Below, in pieces: positions 23,873 to 32,538 of a stretch of DNA of 39,852 nt (within the stretch, counting starts at the first letter, position 1; each line of letters begins with the position of its first letter). The position numbers and the translations under genes were made by a program. The notes below the pieces were generated by a model. The model ran no database searches and had not been told where the DNA came from. It worked only from the letters and a program-made list of their open reading frames with translations. The stretch lies in assembly GCA_031257555.1 (NCBI GenBank), contig JAIROK010000013.1, positions 1 to 39,852 of the forward strand. The letters run 5' to 3'. The stretch comes from Campylobacteraceae bacterium. GTDB lineage: Bacteria > Campylobacterota > Campylobacteria > Campylobacterales > Campylobacteraceae.

Positions 23873-24753
23873 TTGCCGTTCTCCTTTGCCAAATATACGC
23901 CTGTAAGCACAATAAATATTCCTGCTATCTCTACCAAAGATAATATTTCAGAAAAAATAATAAATGAATAAATCGCTGCTATTGCCGGTTGAGTTAAAGT
24001 TACAACAGATGAAAGCGAAACATTTACTTTTCCCAAGCAAAATGACAATAATCCTTGACCAAAAATCTGCGAAACCAATGCTAATCCGATTAGCGGCAAT
24101 AACTCTTTTATGGTACATGGAAAGTAAAACCCCTCCACGATATATGCAATTATTGCAAGGACTGCTAAAGAACCAAAAGCGCTGATTGTCATTATGACAT
24201 TGCTTCCAACGCCATCTCTTAATTTATAAACACTTACAATAAAACCTGCGTAAAAAATAGATGTAAGAAGACTTAACGCATCTCCTTTGAAATTGTCCAT
24301 ACTTGGGTGAATTTTTCCTGATAACAGTACTATAACGCCAATTATAGTTATAGCTGTTCCAATAAAAAACAGTTTTGGAATTTTTTCTTTAAATATAAAA
24401 TATGCTATAGGAATTACAGTAAATGGAGTTAAGTTTGCCAATAAATTAGCATTGGCGACTGTGGTGTATTGAAATGACATATTCCATAAAGCCAAATCAA
24501 GCGCTAAAAATACGCCCGCAAGCAAAATAACAAAAAACTCTTTTTTGCTAACTTTCGTTATTTTATTAAATGTAAAAGGCAATAAAAAAGGCAGAGAAAA
24601 TAAAACTCTGTAAAAAGCAGTATTTATAGGTGGGAGTTCACTCATTTTAACAAAAATACCACCTGTAGCCAAAAAGCATATCGCCAGCAGCATGAGTAAA
24701 ACATGGATTGTGCTGTTATCTCTTGTTGAGTGTTTAAAATTTATCAATCTCAT
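23869..24753 (-). CDS. EamA/DMT-family transporter
   Basis: A 294-residue inner-membrane protein with about ten hydrophobic segments arranged as two EamA repeats (about 18-145 and 160-290), as in drug/metabolite exporters. FYRVLFSLPFLLPF and SLSSVVTLTQPAIAAIYS are typical repeat segments. Members of this superfamily export amino acids, including cysteine/O-acetylserine in E. coli EamA (YdeD). That specificity is only suggested here by the neighbouring cys genes. An AAGGAAA site lies directly before the ATG at 24753, 9 bases after the cysE stop. Confidence 0.8.
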   Translation of the reverse strand: MRLINFKHSTRDNSTIHVLLMLLAICFLATGGIFVKMSELPPINTAFYRVLFSLPFLLPFTFNKITKVSKKEFFVILLAGVFLALDLALWNMSFQYTTVANANLLANLTPFTVIPIAYFIFKEKIPKLFFIGTAITIIGVIVLLSGKIHPSMDNFKGDALSLLTSIFYAGFIVSVYKLRDGVGSNVIMTISAFGSLAVLAIIAYIVEGFYFPCTIKELLPLIGLALVSQIFGQGLLSFCLGKVNVSLSSVVTLTQPAIAAIYSFIIFSEILSLVEIAGIFIVLTGVYLAKENGK

Positions 24754-24762
24754 TTTCCTTTT

Positions 24763-25653
24763 TTAACTAATGATATCAATATTTAATTCTGTTTTAGTCT
24801 CTTTATATTTAAAGCAGATAATTATTTTATTATTATTTTCTTGCAATGAACACATAGGAAATGATAGTTGATTTTCAGATATATTTATATTGTTGATTTC
24901 TTGTTCATTGCAAATGATATATATGTTGTCCATTGTAAGCAAATTGCAATCTTGAAAAAATATATTTATAGTGTCATTGGTTATATAATAGCCTGTGTAT
25001 TTTACTTTTAGGTTGTTTTTTTCTACTTGTAATATAGAAGTTACAATAACGCGTGTATTATTGTCTATATCTTTTTTGATAATTGCTCTTGGACTTATTT
25101 TTACATCGTCTCCTATTGTTATACAGCCGTATAAACAAGCAAAGCCACCTATTTCAACACGATTTCCTACAGCAGGATGCCTTCTTTGTCCAGCCTTATT
25201 GTTTGCAATCTTGCCTGCACCAAGTATAACTTCTTGCAAGATATAGCAGTCATCACCTATGATTGCAGTTTCTCCAATAACTGTTCCCACTCCGTGATCC
25301 AAAACGAAATTTTTACCTATGATTGCTGCTGGATGAATTTCTATATTTGTCAAGATCTTTGAATATTCCGAAAGTTTTGTTGCTAAATCTATATGATTTT
25401 TTAAATAAAAATAGTGAGCTATTCTATATATAAGCACAGCTTTATAAGATAAACTACAATTTAATATTCTTAGCTTATCTCCTTTATAGCTTGGATCTTT
25501 TTTGGCATAACTATATAAATCCCCATAGGAGATTTTTAGTAGTTCGGTAATATTTAAATTTTTTATAGAAACACCGAACAATAAAATAATCTGTTCTATT
25601 TTATTATAAATTAATTCTTCGATACTAATTTTATTTATTGAATATTTTGTCAT
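24763..25653 (-). CDS. Serine acetyltransferase-like protein with C-terminal extension
   Basis: A 296-residue CysE-like enzyme that should acetylate L-serine with acetyl-CoA to O-acetylserine. The N-terminal helical part covers about 1-115. The left-handed beta-helix (about 118-200) shows EIHPAAIIGKNFVLDHGVG, with the Asp-His pair of the active site, GETAIIGDDCYILQEV, and GQRRHPAVGNRVEIG. After about residue 205 a roughly 90-residue tail, Asn/Ile-rich and probably all-beta, has no counterpart in ordinary CysE. I start at ATG 25653, 4 bases after the cysK stop; a longer start at 25695 would overlap cysK. Confidence 0.78.
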   Translation of the reverse strand: MTKYSINKISIEELIYNKIEQIILLFGVSIKNLNITELLKISYGDLYSYAKKDPSYKGDKLRILNCSLSYKAVLIYRIAHYFYLKNHIDLATKLSEYSKILTNIEIHPAAIIGKNFVLDHGVGTVIGETAIIGDDCYILQEVILGAGKIANNKAGQRRHPAVGNRVEIGGFACLYGCITIGDDVKISPRAIIKKDIDNNTRVIVTSILQVEKNNLKVKYTGYYITNDTINIFFQDCNLLTMDNIYIICNEQEINNINISENQLSFPMCSLQENNNKIIICFKYKETKTELNIDIIS

Positions 25654-25657
25654 TGTT

Positions 25658-26580
25658 CTAGTTCTCAAGATAACTTCGCCCGCTATCAGGTGCAATAGTT
25701 ACAATAATCTTTTCTTTATCTAATTCGCAAGCTTTTTTAAAAGCTGCTAAAATATTGGCTCCAGATGATATGCCAACAAAAAGCCCTTGTTTTTCGGATA
25801 AATATTTTCTTATCTGTTGTACTTCATCAAAATCAATATCTATCATCTCATCAATGATTGAAAAATCTACAAATGAGCCAACTTTTCCGACTGCGGTAGC
25901 CTGTATTTTATGCGGTATATAAACACCGTTTTTAATATCGCATCCTTTTGGCTGAACGCCAATGATTTTTACATTTACAATATTTTCTTTCAATCTTTTG
26001 CCAATTCCCATTATAGTTCCACCGCTGCCAATTGATGACACAAAATAATCTATCTTATTTTGTAACTTTTGGGTAATCTCCTGTCATGTTCCGCAATAAT
26101 GTGCTTTGGGATTAGATAAATTTGCAAATTGATTTAAACAAATGTATTCAGGGTGTTCTTTTTGTAGTTCAATAGCTTTTTGGATATGGCAATCATTGCC
26201 CTTTCTATGGTCGACTAAAACTATTTGTGCTCCGTAAGCTTTTAGAGTTTTCATTTTTTCACTACTGAAGTGATCGGGGATAGTTAATATAAGTTTGTAT
26301 CCTTTTATGGCAGCTCCTATAGCTAAACCTATTCCGGTATTACCGCCTGTGGGTTCAATAAGCGTCTTCCCTTTTTTAATCAAATTACTATCTTCAGCAT
26401 CTTTTATCATTTGTAGCCCAACTCTTGATTTGATGCTTCCTCCAATATTAAATTCCTCTAATTTTACAAATACTTGTGCACCATTTTTAGTTAAACAGTT
26501 ATTGATTTTAACTAACGGTGCATTTCCTATGGCGCTACTCGCATTATCAAATATTTTTTATACTCTATATATTTTTTCAA
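25658..26580 (-). pseudogene. Cysteine synthase (cysK-like), disrupted by a nonsense codon and a probable start-proximal frameshift
   Basis: PLP-dependent O-acetylserine sulfhydrylase remnant. Conserved parts are readable in one frame from about 26557: NASSAIGNAPLVKIN, the PLP-lysine motif GGSIKSRVG, EPTGGNTGIGLA, LNQFANLSNPKAHY, SSIGSGGTIMGIGKRLKE and VGISSGANILAA. Two lesions are visible. An in-frame TGA at 26084-26086 stands where the family has Gly (GT-G-xEI), with the frame continuing normally. No ATG/GTG/TTG precedes the catalytic lysine in this frame; an upstream TTG reading (from 26580, KKYIEYKK) would join it if one A were restored in the A6 tract (26554-26559). The longest ATG product lacks the lysine. 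It stands 4 bp before the cysE-like gene. Confidence 0.85.
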
Positions 26581-26707
26581 AAACACATTTTAATAAAGAT
26601 GGCTTTTTGTTTGGCTAAAATTTATATATTATAGATTAAGATAAAGATAAATATAAGAAAATAAGTCAAGATTATCTTTATTGAAATGATTCCAATCTCG
26701 CACATGT

Positions 26708-26713
26708 TATAAT
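26708..26713 (+). promoter_or_regulatory. Extended -10 element of yaaA
   Basis: TATAAT preceded by TGT (extended -10) lies 24 bases before the yaaA ATG, and AAAGGA follows as ribosome site. Confidence 0.5.
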
Positions 26714-26736
26714 ACTTGCCATAAAGGATAGAAAAG

Positions 26737-27483
26737 ATGCTAAAGATTCTGTTTTCACCAAGTGAAGATAAAAGTGTTACTTCTCCATATAAAAATATAT
26801 TTAAAGATTCTTTGTGGGCTTGCGAAAAATTTCAAAATAGAAAAGAGTGTATAAGCATTTACAATAAAATTCTTTTCGACAAAAATGAAAAAGAGTTGCA
26901 AAAACTCTTTGGTCTTAAAAATAAAAAAGAGATAAATGAGTTTTTGCCTGTAGATTTTGCTGTATGCAAAACTCAAAAAGCTGTTTTAAGATACACGGGT
27001 GTTGCGTATGCTAATTTGGAATATGCCTCTTTGGATATAAATGCGCAAGAGTTTATAGATAAAAATGTGATGATTTTTTCAAATCTTTTCGGTCCTGTTT
27101 TAGCAGGTGATAAGGTGCCTTATTATAAATTAAAACAAGGCGAAAACTTAAGAGGGTTTGATACGGCTTTGCATTACAAAAAGGTTTTTTCTGATAAGAT
27201 AGATGAGTGGATAGAAGAAGATTTTGTAGTTGATCTAAGAGCTGTCTTTTATGGGAAATTTTACTCTTTAAAAAAACCTCATGTCACAATAAAATTTTAC
27301 AAAAACGGCAAGATTTTAAGCCATTTTGCAAAAGTTTACAGAGGAATTGTTTTGCGAGATTTAGCTGTGCATAAACCGCAGAATATATCTGATTTTGAGC
27401 AAATCAATTTCGAAAATCTGTATATAAAAGAGATAAAAAAGACTACTTTAAAGACTGAATACTCATTTGAAATAAAAGGCTAA
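26737..27483 (+). CDS. yaaA: YaaA family protein (peroxide stress, UPF0246)
   Basis: A 248-residue YaaA/DUF328 protein. It opens MLKILFSPSEDK and contains the family signatures RYTGVAYANLEYASL, FSNLFGPVLAGDKVPYYKLKQG and KPHVTIKFYKNGK. In E. coli YaaA lowers intracellular free iron and protects DNA during H2O2 stress, and the fold is a DNA-binding helix-hairpin type. Here it stands alone with its own promoter and converges on tyrA, with 7 bp between the stops. Confidence 0.82.
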   Translation: MLKILFSPSEDKSVTSPYKNIFKDSLWACEKFQNRKECISIYNKILFDKNEKELQKLFGLKNKKEINEFLPVDFAVCKTQKAVLRYTGVAYANLEYASLDINAQEFIDKNVMIFSNLFGPVLAGDKVPYYKLKQGENLRGFDTALHYKKVFSDKIDEWIEEDFVVDLRAVFYGKFYSLKKPHVTIKFYKNGKILSHFAKVYRGIVLRDLAVHKPQNISDFEQINFENLYIKEIKKTTLKTEYSFEIKG

Positions 27484-27490
27484 AAGCACA

Positions 27491-28318
27491 TTAGAGGATT
27501 TTATGTAGCGTAGTGGCATTTTTCATCCAATCTTCAAGCTCTTCCCATTGATTGTTTTCGACCATAATACGACATTTTTCAAGTTCTGCTTGAAAGATTT
27601 CTACGGCTTCTAAAAAATTTTCTCTGTTTTGTTTGAAAATATTACTCCACATGACAGGCGAGCTTTTGGCTACACGACTCATATCCCTAAAACCGCCGCC
27701 GGCTAATATCAAAATGCTTTTAGGATTTTCCTGACGCATAACGCTGTTGGCAAGCGCATAACTTAAAGCGTGAGGCATATGTGATATATAAGAAGCATGT
27801 TTGTCATGCTCTTTGGGGTCCATAAAAAATATTTTCATTCCTATGTGAGAAAATATCTGCACGGCACGCGTAAGATGAATATCTTCTATCTCTTTACCTT
27901 TACAGATAACCACTGTGCCGCCGTTATAAAGCGTGGCAAAGGCAGCGCTTGGACCGAACTTTTCAGTGCCTGTCATGGGGTGAGCCGGGATAAACTGTTT
28001 TTTTAAATTTTGTGGTGTTTTTTGTACTATCTGTTCTTTCGTGCTTCCCAAATCTATAATAGTAGTTTCACTTGAGATATCCGTTAGATTTTGCATAACT
28101 TTTATAATTGCATCTACAGGAATTGCTAAAAATATAACATCGCACTTTTTAATATCATCAAAATTTACTATCTCATGAACCAAATTTAGCTTTAGAGCCT
28201 CTTCGCAGTGTGCTATATTATTATCAAAACCAACTATTTTTTTGACAAGTTTTGTATTTTGCAAAGCCAGCCCCATAGAGCCTCCTATAAGCCCTAATCC
28301 GATAATGCCTATTAACAT
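27491..28318 (-). CDS. tyrA: Prephenate dehydrogenase TyrA
   Basis: Oxidative decarboxylation of prephenate to 4-hydroxyphenylpyruvate for tyrosine. The 275-residue protein has the NAD loop GLGLIGGSMG (6-15), the DLGSTKEQIV segment, and the substrate region IPAHPMTGTEKFGPSAA with the conserved His. A later SHMPHALSYALAN contains a second substrate-binding His. No chorismate mutase or ACT domain is attached. It is divergent from bamA (86 bp), an arrangement also found in Campylobacter as I recall. Confidence 0.93.
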   Translation of the reverse strand: MLIGIIGLGLIGGSMGLALQNTKLVKKIVGFDNNIAHCEEALKLNLVHEIVNFDDIKKCDVIFLAIPVDAIIKVMQNLTDISSETTIIDLGSTKEQIVQKTPQNLKKQFIPAHPMTGTEKFGPSAAFATLYNGGTVVICKGKEIEDIHLTRAVQIFSHIGMKIFFMDPKEHDKHASYISHMPHALSYALANSVMRQENPKSILILAGGGFRDMSRVAKSSPVMWSNIFKQNRENFLEAVEIFQAELEKCRIMVENNQWEELEDWMKNATTLHKIL

Positions 28319-28354
28319 GTATGCCTCTTGATTTGATTATTAGTTTTAAAATGG

Positions 28355-28360
28355 TATTAT
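28355..28360 (+). promoter_or_regulatory. Extended -10 element of bamA
   Basis: TGG-TATTAT lies 45 bases before the bamA ATG, in the 86-bp tyrA/bamA divergent spacer. Confidence 0.4.
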
Positions 28361-28404
28361 ACACATTTTGTTTGATAAAATTTTATCTTTAATGGAATGG
28401 ATTG

Positions 28405-30627
28405 ATGAAAAAAGTTTTACTCCCATTTATTTGTGCGGCTGTTTTGGCTAATGTGTCTATCGCAAAGACGATAGAAGCTGTAAAGTTTAACGGACTGGTT
28501 TATCTTTCTCAAGAGACGGCTATGGACATGATAGGACTACATCCGGGGCAGGAGATAGATATAGAAAAAGTAGACGAGGCTGTGCGTATTCTGTTTCGTC
28601 AACAATATTTTGATGACATTTGGATAGAAGAAGATAACGGTACTCTAATTATCAATGTGAAAGAAAAGCCTATTATTGCAAAAGTTGAATTCTCAGGCAT
28701 AGGTGAAAATGATAAGGACTCTATAAATTCTTTTACAAATGTGAAAAAAGGTGAGATATACGACCAAACAAAGATAGAGTTTGCCAAAGAGCAATTGAAA
28801 AAATTCTATGAGCTAAAAGGTTTTTTCGACACTGTGGTTGATGTTGAAACAAACAGCTTGAACGATAAAAGTTTAGAGGTGAAGTTTTTAATCAACAGAG
28901 GTGAAAATATTATCATAAAAGATTTGGAAATTTACGGCTTAGATGAGTTGAAATACAGAGATTTTGAACCCTACATTTCAAATAAAGAGCGCGAGTTTAT
29001 GGGATGGTTTTGGGGCAGAAATGACGGCAAGGTAAATCTTTTTGAGTTAGAATCCGATTCTGCTAAAATCAAAGACATATATTATAAATACGGTTATTTG
29101 GATGCAAATATAAGCTCTCCTTATTTGAGGGTCTATTTTGATAACTACAATGCTAAATTGCAGTATAGGGTAGAAGAGGGACAAAGATATAAAATAGGTA
29201 ATATAACTATAGAAATACCAAGCGGATTTATAGATACGGACAAAATGCAACAATCGTTTTCTTTGCAAAACAAAGATACGTTTAATATATTAAAACTAAG
29301 ACGAGATGTTAAGTATCTGGAAGATACGATAGCTGATAAAGGATATGCGTATGTAAAAGTTTATCCTGATATCAAAAAAGATGAGCAAAATCATATAGTA
29401 GACGTAATTTATAAAGTAGTTCCTGGAGATAAAGTATATATAAGAGATGTAAGAATCATGGGCAATAGTATGACGATAGACAGAGTTATACGACGTGACG
29501 TGTTTTTAGCGCCAAGAGACTTATATAGCAGAACAGACCTTGCGGAATCCAGAAATGCTCTTAGACGAACAAGTTATTTTGAAGATGTAACCATAAAAGA
29601 AGAGAGAGTTTCAAAAGATGAGGTGGATTTGATAGTAGACGTCAAAGAGAGGCAAACAGGAGCCATTGGTGGAGGTATAGGATACGGTTCATCGGATGGA
29701 TTTTTGATCAATGCATATTTGTCGGAGACAAATGTGCTTGGAAGCGGAATAAGTGCGTCTGTGAATGTAGAAAGAACCGATAAGGAGCTTTCAGGGTCTA
29801 TTTCGGCTACAAATCCGCGAATATTTGATTCTGTTTACAGTCTTGGAGGAAGCATTTATAGACGGGATTATGATTATTATGACTATGATGAGATTTCTAC
29901 AGGTTTTTATGTAACTCTTGGAAGAAGGATAGGCAGATACGTGTCTGTTTCAGGAAGATACACATATGAGCAATCAGAACTTAGCGATTTGACCGAATCT
30001 TTAAAATATGACAAATCCGGACTTTTGGAAAAGTCAATAAAAAGCTCTGTCACACCAAGTATCTCTTATAATGATACAGATGATTATTATTTGCCGAGAC
30101 GCGGAATAACTGCCAGTACATCGCTTGAGTTTGCAGGAGCAGGCGGAGATCAGAAATTTTTAAAGAGCATTAGTAGATTTGCAACATTTTACGGACTGGA
30201 AGATGCTATAGGATATGATTTGATTTTGCGCTATAAAGCACAGTTTGGGTGGATTAAAGAGAATGGTTATTTGCCATATAATGAAAAACTCTATCTTGGC
30301 GGTGTAGGTTCTTTAAGAGGTTTTGAGTCAAATTCTATTGCGCCGATGAATAGCAATGGTTCTTTGACAGGCGGTAAAATATCGTTTTTAAATTCTGTTG
30401 AGGCAAGTTTTCCTTTGGTAGATAGGATAAAAATGAGAGCTTCTTTGTTTTTTGATTATGGTATGATAGGCGAAAGCGGTTTTGATAAAAAAAGAGCAAG
30501 TGCGGGTATAGGCATAGAATGGATGTCTCCAATGGGTCCTATACAATTTGTATTTGCAAAACCTGTTATTAAAGAAGACGGTGATAGAACAAGCAGCTTT
30601 GAATTTACCATGGGAAGACAGTTTTAA
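28405..30627 (+). CDS. bamA: Outer membrane protein assembly factor BamA
   Basis: Omp85-family insertase that folds beta-barrel proteins into the outer membrane. The 740-residue protein starts with a signal peptide (MKKVLLPFICAAVLANVSIA). Five POTRA domains follow (about 22-400, including KVEFSGIG and RDVRIMGNS). The 16-strand barrel has the lid-lock motif GVGSLRGFESN near 635 and ends in MGRQF with a terminal aromatic Phe, the expected barrel signal. ATG 28405 is preferred over TTG 28402. It is probably essential and monocistronic, with a strong hairpin just downstream. Confidence 0.94.
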   Translation: MKKVLLPFICAAVLANVSIAKTIEAVKFNGLVYLSQETAMDMIGLHPGQEIDIEKVDEAVRILFRQQYFDDIWIEEDNGTLIINVKEKPIIAKVEFSGIGENDKDSINSFTNVKKGEIYDQTKIEFAKEQLKKFYELKGFFDTVVDVETNSLNDKSLEVKFLINRGENIIIKDLEIYGLDELKYRDFEPYISNKEREFMGWFWGRNDGKVNLFELESDSAKIKDIYYKYGYLDANISSPYLRVYFDNYNAKLQYRVEEGQRYKIGNITIEIPSGFIDTDKMQQSFSLQNKDTFNILKLRRDVKYLEDTIADKGYAYVKVYPDIKKDEQNHIVDVIYKVVPGDKVYIRDVRIMGNSMTIDRVIRRDVFLAPRDLYSRTDLAESRNALRRTSYFEDVTIKEERVSKDEVDLIVDVKERQTGAIGGGIGYGSSDGFLINAYLSETNVLGSGISASVNVERTDKELSGSISATNPRIFDSVYSLGGSIYRRDYDYYDYDEISTGFYVTLGRRIGRYVSVSGRYTYEQSELSDLTESLKYDKSGLLEKSIKSSVTPSISYNDTDDYYLPRRGITASTSLEFAGAGGDQKFLKSISRFATFYGLEDAIGYDLILRYKAQFGWIKENGYLPYNEKLYLGGVGSLRGFESNSIAPMNSNGSLTGGKISFLNSVEASFPLVDRIKMRASLFFDYGMIGESGFDKKRASAGIGIEWMSPMGPIQFVFAKPVIKEDGDRTSSFEFTMGRQF

Positions 30628-30643
30628 AATACTAAGTTATCTT

Positions 30644-30683
30644 TTTTATAAGCTTTTTTGCAAAAGCAAAAGAGCTTATAAAA
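30644..30683. terminator. Bidirectional terminator between bamA and ppx/gppA
   Basis: An 18-bp stem with one mismatch (30644-30661 against 30666-30683, core TATAAGCTYTTTTGC) closes on an AAAA loop, with T runs on both strands. It lies 16 bases after the bamA stop and contains the ppx stop codon (30676-30678), so the convergent genes share it. Confidence 0.8.
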
Positions 30684-32136
30684 CAATAGCAAAAGATTCC
30701 GGCTTATTTATATTTTTTATTGCTGATTTTACCAAGTAAGATGGTTTTGGATATATGACATGAAGGAAGTTGCCTTCAAGTTCAAACTTTATATCTTTAA
30801 AAACGCCGTTTGCGAAAAGCAGTTTTGCAAAAGAGAGTATAAATACAAGCCAATTTATCTCTTTAACAGACGGCAATAACTCTTTGTATTGGCGTATGTC
30901 GTTTTCGCTGACTTTTTTGTTGTGAAATTTGATTATTGTTGAAATGAGTACTTTATCTTTGTGTGTGAAGCCATAATTTAAACTGTTTAAAACAAAATAC
31001 GCGCTATGCAGGTGTTCTTGATAAAATCCAAGCGATCTGCCCGTGCAAGCAAGCCGTGCTGCTGTGACAAGTGGATATAGAAAATCATCATTTAATTTGT
31101 GAAGCGGTTTTAATTTCAAGAAAAGCTCTTCAGAGGTTTTAATTATGAAACCCATTTCTTGCTTATCCGGCGAAAATCTTGTTTTTAAGCTCTCAAGACT
31201 TAAGTTGAAATTTTCAGGAAACTTGCCGCCGCTTGAACGCAAAATATCGCTTAGATAGACACCCTCTCTAATACCCACGCCGCTTGTTATTATCCTCTTG
31301 GCATCAAGTTTTTCTATGAGTTTGGCAAAAATAGCACAACCCTCGCGTATGGTATCGTATCTATCTTTTTTTATGCCTATCGATTTTAGATTTAAAACGC
31401 TCGAAGAGGCTATTTTGCGTATCAAATCAAGAGATGATTTTGTGCTGTACTCAAATCCGTGTATGGTAGAGAGCGGATAGTTGACTTTTGACATAAAAAG
31501 CTTTCCTAAAGCTCTTGTTGTACCGCCTATGCCAATTATTGTATTTGCGCAAAAATCTTTGTCAAGCAATGAGAGTTTTTTCAGTATAAACGTATTTACT
31601 TCATTGCCGAGTTTTTTATTATCAAAAAACAGCTCTTTTAAACGCACTGTTCCTATATCAAGCGAGATAGTTTTGATGATATTGCCGTTTTTAATTTTTA
31701 CAAGTTCCGTTGAACCTCCGCCTATGTCTACGGTTATGGCATCATTTAGCTTAGGAAGCATATTTATAACTGCCAAGGCGCCGTAATATGCTTCTTTGTT
31801 GCCATCTATGATGCGCACTTTGATATCTAATCTTTTTTTTATTTCACCAATAAATACATTTGCATTAGGTGCATCTCTAACTGCCGAAGTAGCTACACAA
31901 ATAATCTTTTTACATTGAAGATTTTTTGCTATTTGTGAGAAATCGCTCAAGGCATCAATTGCACGTTTGAGAGCAAAATCTTGTAATTGCCCACCGTTTT
32001 CATAAGCACCTTCGCCTATTCTCACGCGGCTTTTAACTTCTTTAACCAAATGAAAAGCAAAGCGTGAGCTTTTTTCATAAACTGCCATTCTGGCGGAGTT
32101 TGAACCTATATCTATTATAGCTGTGCGTTTAGCCAT
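30676..32136 (-). CDS. Ppx/GppA family exopolyphosphatase / pppGpp phosphatase
   Basis: A 486-residue ASKHA-fold phosphatase. The N-terminal domains show DIGSNSARMAVYE (near 9-21), TSAVRDAPN, TVDIGGGSTELVKI and IGIGGTTRALGKL. The C-terminal part (about 305-486) is an HD-like helical domain as in long Ppx/GppA proteins. It degrades polyphosphate and/or converts pppGpp to ppGpp; Campylobacter has two such proteins and the sequence alone does not decide which activity dominates. It overlaps the ferredoxin stop by one base (TAATG), a typical coupling. The stop codon lies inside the shared terminator. Confidence 0.88.
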   Translation of the reverse strand: MAKRTAIIDIGSNSARMAVYEKSSRFAFHLVKEVKSRVRIGEGAYENGGQLQDFALKRAIDALSDFSQIAKNLQCKKIICVATSAVRDAPNANVFIGEIKKRLDIKVRIIDGNKEAYYGALAVINMLPKLNDAITVDIGGGSTELVKIKNGNIIKTISLDIGTVRLKELFFDNKKLGNEVNTFILKKLSLLDKDFCANTIIGIGGTTRALGKLFMSKVNYPLSTIHGFEYSTKSSLDLIRKIASSSVLNLKSIGIKKDRYDTIREGCAIFAKLIEKLDAKRIITSGVGIREGVYLSDILRSSGGKFPENFNLSLESLKTRFSPDKQEMGFIIKTSEELFLKLKPLHKLNDDFLYPLVTAARLACTGRSLGFYQEHLHSAYFVLNSLNYGFTHKDKVLISTIIKFHNKKVSENDIRQYKELLPSVKEINWLVFILSFAKLLFANGVFKDIKFELEGNFLHVIYPKPSYLVKSAIKNINKPESFAIVL

Positions 32137-32387
32137 TACTCTCCGTCTTGAAGCTGCTCGAACTTGAATCTAAGCTCTTCAACACTCTCCACATTATCAG
32201 GGTCAGAGACTATGCATTCTACAGGGCATACCGCAATACATGAAGGTTCATCATAATATCCTATACACTCTGTACATGTATCCGGATCAATTATATAGAT
32301 GGGGTCAGACTCTTCTATCGCGCCATTCGGACATTCGTCTCTGCAAGCATCACACGCTATGCACTCTTCCGTTATCATTAATGACAT
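32136..32387 (-). CDS. 2[4Fe-4S] ferredoxin, YfhL-like
   Basis: An 83-residue ferredoxin with CIACDACRDECP as first cluster motif and CTECIGYYDEPSCIAVCP as second; the acidic C-terminal tail (ESVEELRFKFEQLQDGE) is typical of the YfhL/FdxB group. Partners are not known. It is a second ferredoxin, distinct from the one at 19612. Its place between the regulator pair and ppx matches the cosR-fdxB-ppx order in Campylobacter, except that a kinase gene lies upstream here. Confidence 0.88.
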   Translation of the reverse strand: MSLMITEECIACDACRDECPNGAIEESDPIYIIDPDTCTECIGYYDEPSCIAVCPVECIVSDPDNVESVEELRFKFEQLQDGE

Positions 32388-32538
32388 ACTTAACCTCTTA
32401 GGATAAATTAAAGTCGTGTTATACCCTAAAACAACTTTAACAAAATTTAAAAATGTAATTTATAGATAAATCTTTATAGTTTAATATATTTTCTTACTTA
32501 TTTATAATATGTAAATCAAATGAATAGCAAATGAAATA

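Noticed and set aside
26084-26086. TGA read as a sense codon (recoded genetic code, e.g. Gly)
   Set aside because: Other genes here end at TGA (lysA, pheA, the 137-613 membrane protein) and the transposase stop is TAA, so a one-off nonsense mutation is simpler.
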